A DNA stretch of 64,000 bases from contig NC_091134.1 of NCBI RefSeq assembly GCF_041381155.1, positions 41,313,338 to 41,377,337 on the forward strand, written 5' to 3'. A program made the position numbers and the translations under genes. The notes under the pieces were generated by a model. It did no database searches. It had not been told where the DNA came from and saw only the letters and a list, made by a program, of their open reading frames with translations. Of the stretch, positions 24,800 to 36,879 are shown one piece after another. The stretch's first letter is position 1. Every line of letters starts with the position of its first letter. This DNA is from Argopecten irradians (taxonomy: Eukaryota; Mollusca; Bivalvia; Pectinida; Pectinidae).

Positions 24800-25105
24800 T
24801 TAAGATTTCAATTTAGAGAGTAGTTGGTGTGTGGAACTTTATCAAAGGCTTTGGAAAAATCTAGGAGTACAATATCCAGATGTGACATTATATTACTGTG
24901 TATGATAGTTCTGGAAGTTTACAGGTTTAACTGGTCAGAGAAACTGGACGATAGTTTTTGGCAGATTGTTTTTCACCCTTCTTAAAAACAGGTACAATAT
25001 TGGCGACTATCATGTGGAACAGTGTCATAGTCTAGCTAGTGACAACTGGAATGAAAGTTATCAAGGCTTTTGCTTGGATGTTGTCTGGGCCTGTTGCCTT
25101 ATGTA
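24800..25105 (-). pseudogene. decayed LINE reverse transcriptase fragment
   Basis: Minus-strand translation shows, in order, KATGPDNIQAKAL, VPVFKKGEKQSAKNYRPVSL and LLDFSKAFDKVPHT. These are the classic fingers and motif A blocks of a CR1/Jockey-type non-LTR reverse transcriptase, with the catalytic Asp of motif A in place. The blocks lie in different frames with in-frame stops between them (for example directly after the NYRPVSLTS block), and the distance from NYRP to motif A is too short. It is long dead. No 3' end or tail was identified. Confidence 0.8.
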
Positions 25106-25819
25106 TGTGAATATTTTGAAGAGTTGTCCCAGAAACATGTTTCTTGTTGTCCGAAGGTACATGTACCTCTGTATGCCATTGTTTTCAATTAATGTTAAAA
25201 AAAACAATATCGAGATATTATTCATTCTGATACAATTTAGATCTACTAGATCTATTACATGTATAGGCCTATTACAGAATGTCTGTGATAATCTTTAGAA
25301 TTTGAATGCCAACAGAGACTTAAATATATCATATTTTATATACGTATGTAAGGCATATGACTTATACATGAAGCTATATATGATAACGTAAACGTTATAA
25401 ATATTAGTCCTTGAAAGAAAATTCGTAGAGATACATTTGTAGATCTACAATCAGAGATTTATAGAGTATTATATTTAAATCTCTGCTACAATGTATCATC
25501 AAAATCTCATATTTGTTGTAGTCTAATTTCTTCAACGGTTTGAAATGGTTTTATAGCCTACAGGTTCATATATATATTTGGATTTTAAGCTCTGCTGAAA
25601 TCATGATTGATTTTACTGTCCTAAATCAGTGGTGAAATAGCCTAAATTGAGCTCCTAGATCTGTAGGTCTATCGGGGAGAGAGATGGGCCCATATATGGC
25701 AAGTGTACGTCTAAATGTACAGCCACTGTTAAGAAGTTTTACAAAAAAGAAAGGAATCCACGTTATCCAAGTGAAAACTTTTTTCATTGGTTGTCGCTAT
25801 GTCACGTGATGTCAACAGT

Positions 25820-25906
25820 GGGTGATATTGTGATCGGCTGCTGGCCATATCATACACATGTGTGATCACTGTATGGACGGTGACCTGGGAAGAAGGCATC
25901 TACATG
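25820..25906 (+). other. candidate 5' UTR exon of TTLL2
   Basis: A consensus donor (ATG/GTAAGTATG, GT at 25907-25908) ends a comparatively GC-rich stretch holding CACGTGATGTCA at about 25803-25814. It is the best first-exon candidate upstream of the TTLL2 acceptor at 29071-29073, but no transcript evidence exists here and the exon start is unknown. Confidence 0.3.
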
Positions 25907-27060
25907 GTAAGTATGTTATTGAAATGAAATATTGGCATCTTGATACATTGATTTATTTCCCTTTGTTATGTGTTATTTAGACAGTTTTATCGTGGTGCAT
26001 GCGAGGTTTTTTTTTCAGTTGCTGTCATTGACGAACTCTAACTTCGTCGTTCTAACAATGCTGAACAATAGAAGGAAATAGACTGTGTCAAACAACCTGG
26101 TAATGTCATTCAATAGCCAATTCAATATTCTTAATGCTATTGTATTTTTGAAAGGTCTGATTAAAGGTCTAATCTACCTTATTACACAAGTGGGATTTAA
26201 TTGAACACGTGTATACAGAAGGTCGTGTGGTAATCGTCTGCTAAGTAGAGCAAAAATTACAGAGTAGACCTAAGTATCCTTCATATTCAACGTTGTGATC
26301 GCCGTGAAATTATGGTAAGATTGATTTTGAATTATTGGCAATCTACATGCATAATGAAACCCTAAAATGTAGAATTAGACAGTGCAGCATAAATGTAGAC
26401 CTAACTTATACATGAAATCTACTTTGATATCATTACTCAATTATGATTGATACAATTGGAAACTTGCAAATACTAACGGCGATTTCAAATTATCTATTTC
26501 GGAAAACCATATACCCGGTAATGTTAGCTAATTTCGAATTCACATACAGCTGTTTTTTGTGGGTTTTTTTTAAATATTTTGCTTGGCATTTTAATTACTT
26601 TCAATTCTTGATAACACAATCAAACGAAGGCGTCAGTTTGAAATTTCAGTAAAATAGTGTTATGACTACAGTACTATACACATAACTTATATACAGTAGA
26701 CCTGTTCTGTTTATCCAAGATCAATTTAAATGTAGTGCATTTCATGCTGTGGAGATGAAACGAATAAATCCACTTTTTTCCAGCTATTGCAATGAAAATC
26801 TTTGATTTGAATTAAAGAGAAAGTGGTTGACTAACAGCTACTAGTCATAAACAGTTATACATGGAAAACAGCAATAAAGATCAATAATGTGCTGTGTGTT
26901 TATCTAATGACACATTGTTCTACCTCTGACAATAGTGTATCACATACCATAGTGCTATTGACCTGGGATACACATCCACAGATAATAGTGATTGATGATG
27001 ACAGGATCATGTGGTATTGGGATTTTGTTGTATACTGTAATAATTAATTTTTCTTTGTTT

Positions 27061-27430
27061 TCATACCAAATCTGGTTTTCTGATTGGCCAATATTTTTTT
27101 TGCATACCACTATGAAAAAAAATCCGAGAATGGCGCGAAACCCGACGTTAACGTGACGTCACAATAGAGACATTGACGTTGCGTATTGATTCGGAAAAAA
27201 GAATCCCTTGAAAAACCACTATAATGTTACATTTAAACATACTTCATTTTATCAAATAGAGTATAAAATTAATTATAAGTATTGATGTCACTATTTTCTA
27301 ATTTTATCGGGTTATGAAAAAAAAATTGTTTGCAAACTTTTGTGAGAATCCGCTACGCGGATTCACACAGTTTGCAAACAATTTTTTTTTCATACCCCGA
27401 TAAAATTAGAAAATAGTGACATCAATGCTT
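27061..27430. mobile_element. foldback element ending in a 154-bp near-perfect palindrome
   Basis: 27277-27430 is one long inverted repeat: ATTGATGTCACTATTTTCTA on the left and its exact reverse complement on the right, the arms meeting at GAATCCGC-TAC-GCGGATTC. The arms differ at only a handful of positions. The adjoining 27061-27276 carries CTGATTGGCCAAT and ACGTGACGTCACAAT and probably belongs to the same element. It lies between the candidate 5' UTR exon and the coding exon of TTLL2. Confidence 0.75.
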
Positions 27431-28439
27431 AAGTAAAAGAATCATTATAAAACCATTTGTTGAAAGCCTAGTTAGCTTGATACTATGAAATATTATAAGA
27501 TATTTTCAAAATATCTGAATTTAACATGATATACATGTAGAGTTTTAATGGATGCAATTCATTTTTCAGCTGTATCCATACTTTTAAAACTTTGTGTACA
27601 AATATACAATACCTACTTAAAAATAAACTAGTATGTAACAGCTATAATTTGTTAAAATATATTTTGTATCAGCAACATATACCAGGTAATCAAATTCTCA
27701 AAAAATTATGCTAGATTATAAAACTAATGAAATCATCTATCTACACTTCTCTAAATCAATGAACATTATATTATTAATAAATGTCACAAAGAGATAATAA
27801 TAAATTTGTTGGAGAATGATGGTGTTCTATCATTAATAATTTCATTTTTATTTACAGCTTTTCAAAAATAAAGCTAATTTAGTTGAAATTAATATGGAGT
27901 AAGAACTAGAAAGAAATGTTCTGCTGTCACTTGATATATGTATCATGATTTTAGATTTATAAAACCTGTTTTGGCACTAGGTGTATATACTTAGATAACC
28001 AGTTACATACATTAGATCCTGTCGGTATCAATGCCTTCGGATAAAACTGGGATCCCAGTCATTTCACATACTTAGATAACATTGATTTGTACATGTGTAC
28101 TCTGACCTGAAGAATATATGTACATATGTTATGTAAGGTTACAAGGTAAGAGGAACATTTTAATTTTTTAAAGATCTCTTTAAAGAAGTTTGCAACAGCA
28201 AAATTTATGCACTGCAGAATGTAAAGTGTATGTATTGGATGAAATCTTTTTAAAGGTGTTAGTTATTCCTGTTAACATGAAAAGTCTTTTACATGAATTT
28301 AAAAAAAAAAATGTATGACTGTTCATTATCAGAATATAAAAAGGATTTTATGTTTCGCAAATCCTGTTTTATGATGATGTAAATGAATCTAACAAACAGT
28401 ATATTTATTGATTTTTTCTTCTTTTTTTTTTAGATTTTG

Positions 28440-29020
28440 TTAAAGGGACAATTCACTCATGCTAATATGCTCTTTTACATAACCAAGAAGCAAAATATGG
28501 CATATATTTATTGTTCTACATATCTTAAACATATTACATAAAATATTGACAAATTCCACGTCATTGTTTAGTATTTTAATTGATACCGTTGTAATTAAAA
28601 ATCGTTGATCAGTACGACTATGCAGATACAATATGCACGCTGTACCCATACCCGAGCAAAAGTCACAAATGTTAAACAAATGCAATACATAACCACTGTG
28701 GAGGTGATCAAATTATTTTTTAGGCAAGACAATTCACCTAATAAGGTAAACACACTACTGTCAGAGTGATTTGAGCAGTTCTAGACAAAAGTAGGATTAC
28801 TCTGCGAGCATGGGGCAGGGTTCGGCATACAAGATGTTTGACCACAATGTGTAATGGCAGACAGCGAGTGAGTTTGAACATTGCACACACATTTCACCAC
28901 CATGGGCTTTTCTGGCATGTCACAGTAAAACAGACTGGTCTAATTTCCATTAGAACTGGGGTTTTTTTTGCGATATATGTACAAATTTAAATGTTCTCTT
29001 AGACTGAATTGTCCCTTTAA
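28440..29020. mobile_element. TTAA-flanked MITE with AGGGACAATTCA ends
   Basis: AGGGACAATTCA (28444-28455) and TGAATTGTCCCT (29005-29016) are perfect 12-bp terminal inverted repeats, flanked by TTAA at 28440-28443 and 29017-29020. The 581-bp element has no long frame. TTAA plus AGGG ends recall Kolobok-type transposons. It ends 53 bases upstream of the first base of the TTLL2 coding exon. Confidence 0.85.
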
Positions 29021-29166
29021 AGACATGTGAACTTCTATGATTTTTAATTGTTCAATTATTTTTTTTCCACCAGGAGATGTCATCAGCAGTAGCATGTGTT
29101 TGAAGTGTAATTGTCGGAAATGTGACGTGTGACCTAGGTTGACCTTGGGCCGACCTTGTCCTGACC

Positions 29167-31638
29167 ATGTCGGAGAAAGTGGGACAAAACAACCGGTTGA
29201 TATTCCGAATCAACGATCATGGTCAGGGTCCGGAACTCCTAAGACAGGTGTTCCTGGAGAGAGGCTGGATTGAGTATGATGAGGATGACCAGGAAGAACA
29301 CGAATGGAACCTTTGGTGGCGCACGTCACGTTTCCGCAATTGTGATTACGACCAGATCTATCCATGGCAACGGCTGAACCACTATCCAAAGTCAACTGGC
29401 ATCACAAAGAAAGACTGTCTGGCTCGTAATCTAAAGCGGATGAAAGGTGTACATGGGGCAGGGGTGTATAATTTCAGTCCAATAGCTTTTAATCTTCCGA
29501 ATGATTATACCAGATTTGTTGCAGAGTATGGAAAGTTAAAACAGCAGCATTCTGAATCCAAACATATCTTATGGATTTGTAAGCCAGCAGACCTGTCCCG
29601 AGGCCGGGGAATATTTCTGTTTCGTGACATCTCTGATTTGCAATATGACTGTAATGCTGTTGTCCAGCAATATATCTCCAACCCATTCTTGATTGGAGGA
29701 TACAAGTTTGATATCCGTGTGTATGTAGCTGTGCCGTCCTTCCACCCCCTGAATATCTATATATTTGAAGAGGGACTTGTGAGGTTTGGGACAGAGAAGT
29801 TTGATCTAAATGCCTTACATAATGTATTTGCTCATTTAACCAACACTTCCATCAACAAACACAGTCCTGGATATGCTTTGGATAAAGAGCGTGTGGGTCC
29901 TGGATGTAAATGGACAATCACACAATTACGACAGTACTTTCACCAACATAACGTTAATGACAGTACATTATGGACTAGAATCATCAACATTATCATTCTG
30001 ACTTTACTCGTACAAGCGCCACAAGTGCCAAAGTGTGAAAACTGCTTTGAACTTTATGGTTTTGACATCCTGATTGATGAAAATTTGAAACCTTGGTTAT
30101 TAGAAGTCAATTTTAGCCCAGCTCTTAGCTTTGACTGCCAAGCTGATCTACTAGTCAAGAAACCACTACTTCATGACCTGATGAAACTGCTGAATTTCAA
30201 AGAAAAAGACTTAGAAAGAGGCGGAGATTTGTTAAAAAAGCATTACAGTCGAAACAGATCTATGGACCCATATGATCGCCATTCGTCTATGAGTCACACC
30301 AGTCAAAGGGGAGGTACTCTTAAAAAGACAACATCCTTCCACAAAAACCTGTCCTCTTTAAGTAAGCAGCAGACTACTGTGCAGGAAAGTTTCATCAATG
30401 AAATACCAGATTCCAAAAATGAGGAAAACATGTGTTTTGGATTGCCACTTGCCACACCAGGAGATGATGGTCGACCTAGTAGTGCAAGTTCTGGAATCTC
30501 TAGTGTGGATAGTGAAAAACTGGAGGGCACAGAAAGGGGATTGCTTGAAAGGCAAAGGACATTAGGCATGATGTCAGAGCGATCTGCCACTGCATGTAGT
30601 CGGCGGTTGATCAGTAGAGATGGTCGTACAAAGCTGGAGGAGTATCAGGAGTTCAATAATAATAGCGTTAAAGGAAATCTCCATATGATGGAGAGATCAG
30701 CCACCATGTCATCTGTGGTCCGAAGGGCAGAATACCAACAAGGATCACAAACTCTTACAGAAAAGGGCTCAACCAAGAGTTCCTATACTTCTGATAGTGG
30801 TATATCAAGTTACTCTAATTCTAGTCATGAAAATTCAGATTTAACCTCTAGGACAGAGGGTAGGAGAAGCAGCAAGCTGTTGCCTCAGAGATCACAGACC
30901 AACAACTTGCTACATCCCCAAGGAGACCAGAGCCTTAGAGGAAATGAAAGTCCTGCATTGGGTCACAGGAACAGCATTCACAACATCAAATCTCTTCAGC
31001 CTAACGAAACCTCGAACACACTGAAGAAGATTGCAGCATCGGGTATGACAAACTCTCAACAACAGTATCGTGGTAGTGGGATATATAGTGGCGCCGGAGA
31101 TAAGAAAATGCGCAGAAACTCCATGTATCAAACACATTCTGCTGTCCGGTACCCTACACCGAGGTCAAGCCGCGAGACAGCTTCCCGTAGGTACAGCAAT
31201 GCTCAAGGTAACAATAATGCTATATCAAGTTCAAGGAATCAACTTTATGTGTCCACATCACCTGTACCTAGGAGATTAACTCGGAATGCAGAACGACAAA
31301 TTGCTCCTCCTGTACGAAAGAGCCAGAATTCACATCTTGCCATGAATACAAGGAACCGTGTGAACTCTAATGGACCCAGATCAAAAGGCCCTTGTGCAAA
31401 AGTAGGAGACATGTTTTTGGTGTTTCCTTTCAGCGACGTCACACTTCGAACAGCTAACAGCACCCTGGATCCACATGTTGTCATCAAAGAGACACAGAGA
31501 CTCCTTCGAGAATCCATTCATTCTGTAGACAAAGGCTCTTCTGTACAAAAAGTGGGTGGACATTTGCCCTATGGTCACCCGCCGGATGCTGACAGACTGT
31601 GGGGACCCATCAAACAACTACCTGAAGAGGCTGCTTGA
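29167..31638 (+). CDS. TTLL2: TTLL2, tubulin tyrosine ligase-like polyglutamylase
   Basis: TTLL enzymes ligate glutamate (or glycine) side chains onto tubulin tails on ciliary and cytoplasmic microtubules using ATP. The 823-codon frame is uninterrupted. The exon starts at 29074 after a strong acceptor (TTTTTTTTCCACCAG), so only the 5' UTR is spliced, and ATG 29167 is the start that yields the family N-terminus. The TTL domain spans about 10-345: LERGWIEYD, WNLWWRTS, PWQRLNHYP, KKDCLARNLKRM, PNDYTRFVAEY, WICKPADLSRGRGIFLF (ATP site, Lys139), YKFDIRVYV (Asp182, Arg184), KFDLNALHNVFAHLTNTSIN, GFDILIDENLKPWLLEVN (Asp300, Glu313, Asn315) and FSPAL. This block order and wording fit TTLL2 best within the family. 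Residues 346-823 are a Ser/Arg/Asn-rich, probably disordered tail, making the protein longer than human TTLL2 (about 590). Substrate preference cannot be read from sequence. Confidence 0.94.
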   Translation: MSEKVGQNNRLIFRINDHGQGPELLRQVFLERGWIEYDEDDQEEHEWNLWWRTSRFRNCDYDQIYPWQRLNHYPKSTGITKKDCLARNLKRMKGVHGAGVYNFSPIAFNLPNDYTRFVAEYGKLKQQHSESKHILWICKPADLSRGRGIFLFRDISDLQYDCNAVVQQYISNPFLIGGYKFDIRVYVAVPSFHPLNIYIFEEGLVRFGTEKFDLNALHNVFAHLTNTSINKHSPGYALDKERVGPGCKWTITQLRQYFHQHNVNDSTLWTRIINIIILTLLVQAPQVPKCENCFELYGFDILIDENLKPWLLEVNFSPALSFDCQADLLVKKPLLHDLMKLLNFKEKDLERGGDLLKKHYSRNRSMDPYDRHSSMSHTSQRGGTLKKTTSFHKNLSSLSKQQTTVQESFINEIPDSKNEENMCFGLPLATPGDDGRPSSASSGISSVDSEKLEGTERGLLERQRTLGMMSERSATACSRRLISRDGRTKLEEYQEFNNNSVKGNLHMMERSATMSSVVRRAEYQQGSQTLTEKGSTKSSYTSDSGISSYSNSSHENSDLTSRTEGRRSSKLLPQRSQTNNLLHPQGDQSLRGNESPALGHRNSIHNIKSLQPNETSNTLKKIAASGMTNSQQQYRGSGIYSGAGDKKMRRNSMYQTHSAVRYPTPRSSRETASRRYSNAQGNNNAISSSRNQLYVSTSPVPRRLTRNAERQIAPPVRKSQNSHLAMNTRNRVNSNGPRSKGPCAKVGDMFLVFPFSDVTLRTANSTLDPHVVIKETQRLLRESIHSVDKGSSVQKVGGHLPYGHPPDADRLWGPIKQLPEEAA

Positions 31639-31739
31639 GTAAAGGTAAATATTATATCATGACTGGATTTATAAGAAACTCACTTTTTGATCAAATCATA
31701 CAATTACCTGGTACCAAGACATCATTTTTTTTAATATCA

Positions 31740-31745
31740 AATAAA
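31740..31745 (+). promoter_or_regulatory. candidate TTLL2 polyadenylation signal
   Basis: AATAAA about 100 bases after the stop codon. A donor-like AAG/GTAAAT sits six bases after the stop (31645), so a spliced 3' UTR ending further downstream (for example at 37534) is also possible. Confidence 0.4.
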
Positions 31746-31749
31746 CAAG

Positions 31750-34355
31750 TATAACAACAAGTATATATATATGTCTGTAAATCTTTGGTTGGGGAGCAAA
31801 TTGATTACCTCAGAGAAAAAAACGTGTCCAGGAGTTTATATTTTATAATACTACAGATACTGCTATCTAAATGTATTTGACTATATATTTAAAAACACAT
31901 ACAAATCCAACAATGAAATATTATAGTATCATGCTTACATGAAATGAAAGGATAGCATGTCATAAACTGAAAATGGCTTTCACCTAATTCCAAGGTCACT
32001 GTGGCTAATTACTTAATTTGAATTTGAGAACAAATAAACTTCTTTCATGAATGAATAAGTTAACTGTTAATGCCAATATTATATAACTGGTATTCAGCCT
32101 TCAATGTCTTATATAGATTCAGTCATTTACATGGAGGTCCAAGATACCACAGTTGATAACATCTATAAAAAATATCAGTAACAAATTTATCATGAGCATC
32201 ATTTAACATGTTGCTATAGCTCTAGGTTCATGTATGTGTCTAGCAGAATGAAAAATGTATTCAATGAAATATTTACAAAAGTATATTTTTATCTTATATC
32301 AATCCATGGTCCCCTTTCGGTAATTTACCAATTACATATTTAGAAGCATAAATGTGAGATAAATTCCTCCATGACAAAAGTATGATAATAGATTACATTT
32401 TTAGTCAGCAAATGTATTACTGATATAGCAGTTTTTTGTATAAATCTATAATATTCAGTAAAACATTGAGTATCTTAAAACAGCTGTAGGAGTTCCAGTA
32501 GAAGTGAAATGTTTGGGTATATAGACATAATTCCCCTGACGTCGATAGCGATGAGGTCATCCTTCTATGTGATTAGCTAACTGTATTATGCACTTACATT
32601 TTATTGAACACTAATTTATTCAGCAGACTGAATAGGGAAAAATAAAATGTATAGAGTCTCTTATGTGTTCTTTAAAGCTGGCAAGATCTTGTTTATATAC
32701 CTTAGCACTTTATCCTTTTACGACTGTATAAAAAATCTTTTGATAGTGAATTAAATTCAGACGTGCCACAAACCTATACAGCCTATAAATGGTCTATACT
32801 TGTAGTCTGTGTCATAGAGAAGTGACAAAAAGCTTTTTATAGAGTTATATAATTTGCCTTTTATAGAGTGTGCAATTTTAGAGCTCTTTACTCCTTGGGG
32901 ACAGTAAGTGAATTACAATTTTGTAGATTAGACTCCTATCGATCACAGACAGGCTGTTTCATGTATACTACCTGTATATTTTAGTGTGTGTAAACACCCA
33001 CAAATCTCTCTATAATAGAAAGCAGATTATCTGCAAACTGCCATTCATGTTCTTTATGCGTGCACTGACAACATAAGCCTGTAGCCATGGAGCAGAGCTA
33101 CCTGTATTGAACTGCTTTCTTTTTAACAGGTAGAACAGAATAATATAGCACAGGCACCACGTTATAATTGGAAAGTTCCCAACTAGTACACTGTGGGGAC
33201 ACAGTGTGTATTTACTGTGTTACTGTGATCCTATAATAAAAGACTGTATCAATACCGCACTAATATACATGTCACAGACTGGGGTAACGTTAATACATAT
33301 CTTATGTCAAGTTTTGATTAATTGAATTAACATGACACAATGGAATGAAACGTAGTCAAAATGTATAACAGATACTGATATTATCTTGTGATATATAGTC
33401 ATATGAACTGTTATGTTTATAATTGCACCACCAAATTATTAAATTAAATTGAATATTATATATGCACTGTAATATATCAGTTACTTACTTTTTAATTGAA
33501 AAAGAAGTCATAATTATACAATTGTATCAAAGTTATGTTAACCAAACAGTTAAGAATTTTTTTAGGAAGATTCTAATTAGTTAATTTTAACAAATTAATT
33601 TAATCAATAACTACCAATATTAATATCAATATTAAGATTTGTATTCCTTTATGAATCCTGGAGTAAAAAGGATGTTGCTCGTTAATCCAATTTGTTAACT
33701 AATCATGCAATTTTTTCATCAATGTTCAAATTATATTTAACATAGTACAAGTTAGATAGATTATTCGTTTATGCAAAGTTTGGACAGCTACCTAATATTC
33801 ACATTCACAAGTGAAAACAGACAAAATAGTGCCTCGATATCACAAAGAAGGGTATAGGGTAACCAAAGCTAATTACAGGTATTCTTCAGTATTGTATACA
33901 TTTACTTGATAAATTATTCCCTTGCTAAAGCCTTGCTGAGCTTTATGGGCATATATATTTCACTACATATGCTAGCATTACAAGGGTTGTAATACTCTGA
34001 GGACCAAATTCAATACCACAGAAGACAAACCGATGTGAAACTCAAATCTTCATTGTATAGCTGAGGTCATCAATAATTATCAGGAATTCTTTCATGTTTC
34101 TGGTGATTAATTATAACATGAATTATTTACTTCTCTACAAATTGGAAAACAAAGCAAGTATGCGACCTAGTTCAGTTCATGAACAATAACATTCCTTCAT
34201 AATTTTCCCCAGTAGGCCTACTTCATACGCAGATGAATGCAAGAATTTGGGTGAAGAAACGGTTGAACTATTTGTATATTTCTAGATATAATTATTTAAT
34301 AATTACAAGGTTAATTTCTCATTCAATGCAATACAGTTAGTTGTGTATTTTAACA
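31750..34355. other. no gene seen; possible TTLL2 3' UTR or intergenic
   Basis: AT-rich sequence with no long frame on either strand and no repeat family that I could identify. Confidence 0.4.
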
Positions 34356-34361
34356 CATTTT

Positions 34362-35302
34362 GGTCATCTGACCCAAAGGGTCAGTAGATGACGAAAGGGT
34401 CAGGATGACCTATTGTCATCCTGCATCGTCCGTCGTTGTGTGCTTTGCGCCATCCGTCGTCCACTGTGTGTAAACTTTTCATTCAAAGAACTTCTACTCA
34501 ATAACCGAAAGGCACAGGGTACTAATATTTGGCCTGTAGTATGCTGGGATGAAGAGTTACCAAGTTTGTTCAAATGAATGACCTTGACCTTCATTCAAGG
34601 TCACAGGGGTCAAATAGGCTAAAACCTTTAAATGACTTCTTGTGAATAACTAAGAGCCCTAGATACCTGGTATTGGGCCTGTGGCATGCTGGGATGAAGG
34701 GCGATAAAGTTTGTCCAAATGAATGACCTTGATCTTCATTTTTTACAGGGGTCAAATAGGCTAAAATCATTAAACGACTTCTTATGAATAACTAGGAGGC
34801 CTAGAGACCTGATATCGGGCCTGTGACATGCTTGGACAAATGGCTACCAAGTTTATTCAAGTGAATGACCTTGACCTTTTTTTGAGGTCACAGTGGTCTA
34901 ATAGGCTAAAATCTTTAAACGACTTCTTATGAATAACTAAGAGGCCTTGAGACCTGATATTGGGTCTGTGACATGCTTGGACGAATGGCTAAGATTTTTC
35001 AAGTAATTTTTCAAGTGAATGACCTTGGCCTTCATGCAAAGTCACAAGGGTCAAATAGGTTAAAATCTTTAAACGACTTCTGGTAAATAACTAAGAGTCC
35101 TAGAGACTGGATATTGAGTTGTAGCGTGGTGGGGATCAAGGGACCTTCATTCATGGGCTAATTCATCAAATATATCAGAACCTGAACTTCTTCTATTAAA
35201 AGAGTTTTTTGTATTGCCTTAATTGTTTGCCACTACTATATTCTTTGAGGTGTTGTACTGTGCCAATAGTCAGATGACCATTAAGACCCATGGGCCTCTT
35301 GT
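34362..35302 (+). mobile_element. minisatellite-cored element, family A copy 1 (HINE-like)
   Basis: The 5' end is a hairpin (GGTCATCTGACCC-AAA-GGGTCAG...GATGAC), followed by CATCGTCCGTCG. About five tandem units of roughly 150 bp follow (GTTTGTTCAAATGAATGACC, TTCATTCAAGGTCACAGGGG, GGCCTGTGGCATGCTGGGAT). The 3' end is CAATAGTCAGATGACCATTA, then the palindromic region CCCATGGGCCT and CTTGT. Flanked by TTTT on the left and TAAA on the right. It is the same family as 54460-56470, in the opposite orientation. Confidence 0.8.
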
Positions 35303-35309
35303 TAAATTG

Positions 35310-36875
35310 CATGTCAATATTTTACTGTTGCCATAGGAAGTTGCAACTTTACAGTGGTATATTACCTATGTCATTATGAGTAGACCCTGAAAAACACAAT
35401 TTATAATGAACACATGTAGCTTTTACAAACATAGAAATATTGATCATTTGTCAAGGTTTCCCGGGTTGATGTCAATAAAATAATGTATTTAGATTAAGTG
35501 TATAGATATCAAATTTTAGATGGGGTAAATGTACAATATGTCAATAAAATAAGCACCATTAAATGTTCCAGTAATTTGGAATATTAATTAGCATTTGTAA
35601 AAAAAAATGATATCCTATTTATCTAGGCATATTATGGACTTAAGATAAAAAGTTTCTCTTCTGCATGACACATAGAGTATAACAACTATGTTTGCTCTTA
35701 TAAGCAACCATAGTGCTTAAACAATTGCTATCAAATGGGCAACTGATTTTGATACAAGACATATATATGTAAATACATTTTATTGATGTCTGTATGTCAT
35801 CTGTAGATAATTGCTACAGCATTTACCTGTGACTTCCATAAAATTATAAGGGAAAAATTATTATATCTAGGGAGACAGAAGGGCACTATAGTCATGTATA
35901 TGTATGATTATAATCCATCATGCATGCTTTATGAAATAAGCACCAAGGTTAGGCCACAGTACTGGTATTTCTCCTTTAAGTATCATATTCACAAACCTGT
36001 ATAGGACACATGTTCTTGTCATGTTAAAGGCATGTTTCTGTCATGTGCTTTTATATAATTAACATTTTGCTTCGATCAGTACTTGCTTTGTCACATTTAG
36101 AGTTCAAAACTATCGACCTTCTACCACCAATATATTCATTAAAGAATCAAGAATGAGATTTGTTGTACTTTTCATTGGAAATAGCATACATAATATATAT
36201 TGGCTTGAATACCAGTGTAACAATAGAATGTCTGTGTAAAGCGTGGCACAACTCACACCAAGTAATGAAGATTGTATTAACGCATTGAAAAATCACCATG
36301 AATTGTATAGGTGCCTATTGTTTGATTTTGAGTACTAATTTAAATGAACTTTAAATTGATATGGTATGAATCATTTGGACGTCATGTAGTGTGAAAGAGA
36401 GGTCGAATCAATGATGTGGTTCAATGATGTTTTATTGGATTTTAATTACACTGCCAGACTTTTCTTGATCATAATACAGTCTATCTGATAAAGCCACACA
36501 GTCGATAGGCTACATCATATGTAAAAACAAAATAAGAAATAAGAAATTAGAAATTATTAGATTAAAAAAAAAAAAAACAAAAAAAAAAACACAGGTATAG
36601 ATCATTTTGTACGATTAAACTGTTATTGAAATAGCTTTCCTTAAAATGTCTAGCTGTCCTTAAAAACATTCTTTAAAAACTAGATCTAAAATCATGCATG
36701 AATTTTTTTAATTTAATTATTTTGCAATCCATAAATATTTAATTTTGACCCAATCCGAAAGTTCACTTTTCTTACAATGACAGCTTTCCAAAGTGGTACT
36801 CACTAATATCTACATATATATGTACATATACCTTGTACATAAAGCGATATCTAAGTTTTGACTTAAATTAAGTCT
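35310..36875. other. no gene seen
   Basis: AT-rich DNA without long frames. Contains an A-rich run with two interrupted poly-A stretches at about 36563-36590. Confidence 0.4.
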
Positions 36876-36879
36876 CTAA

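Noticed and set aside
30303-31617. Several minus-strand and alternate frames of 65-95 codons
   Set aside because: Shadows of the long TTLL2 frame, explained by its codon composition.
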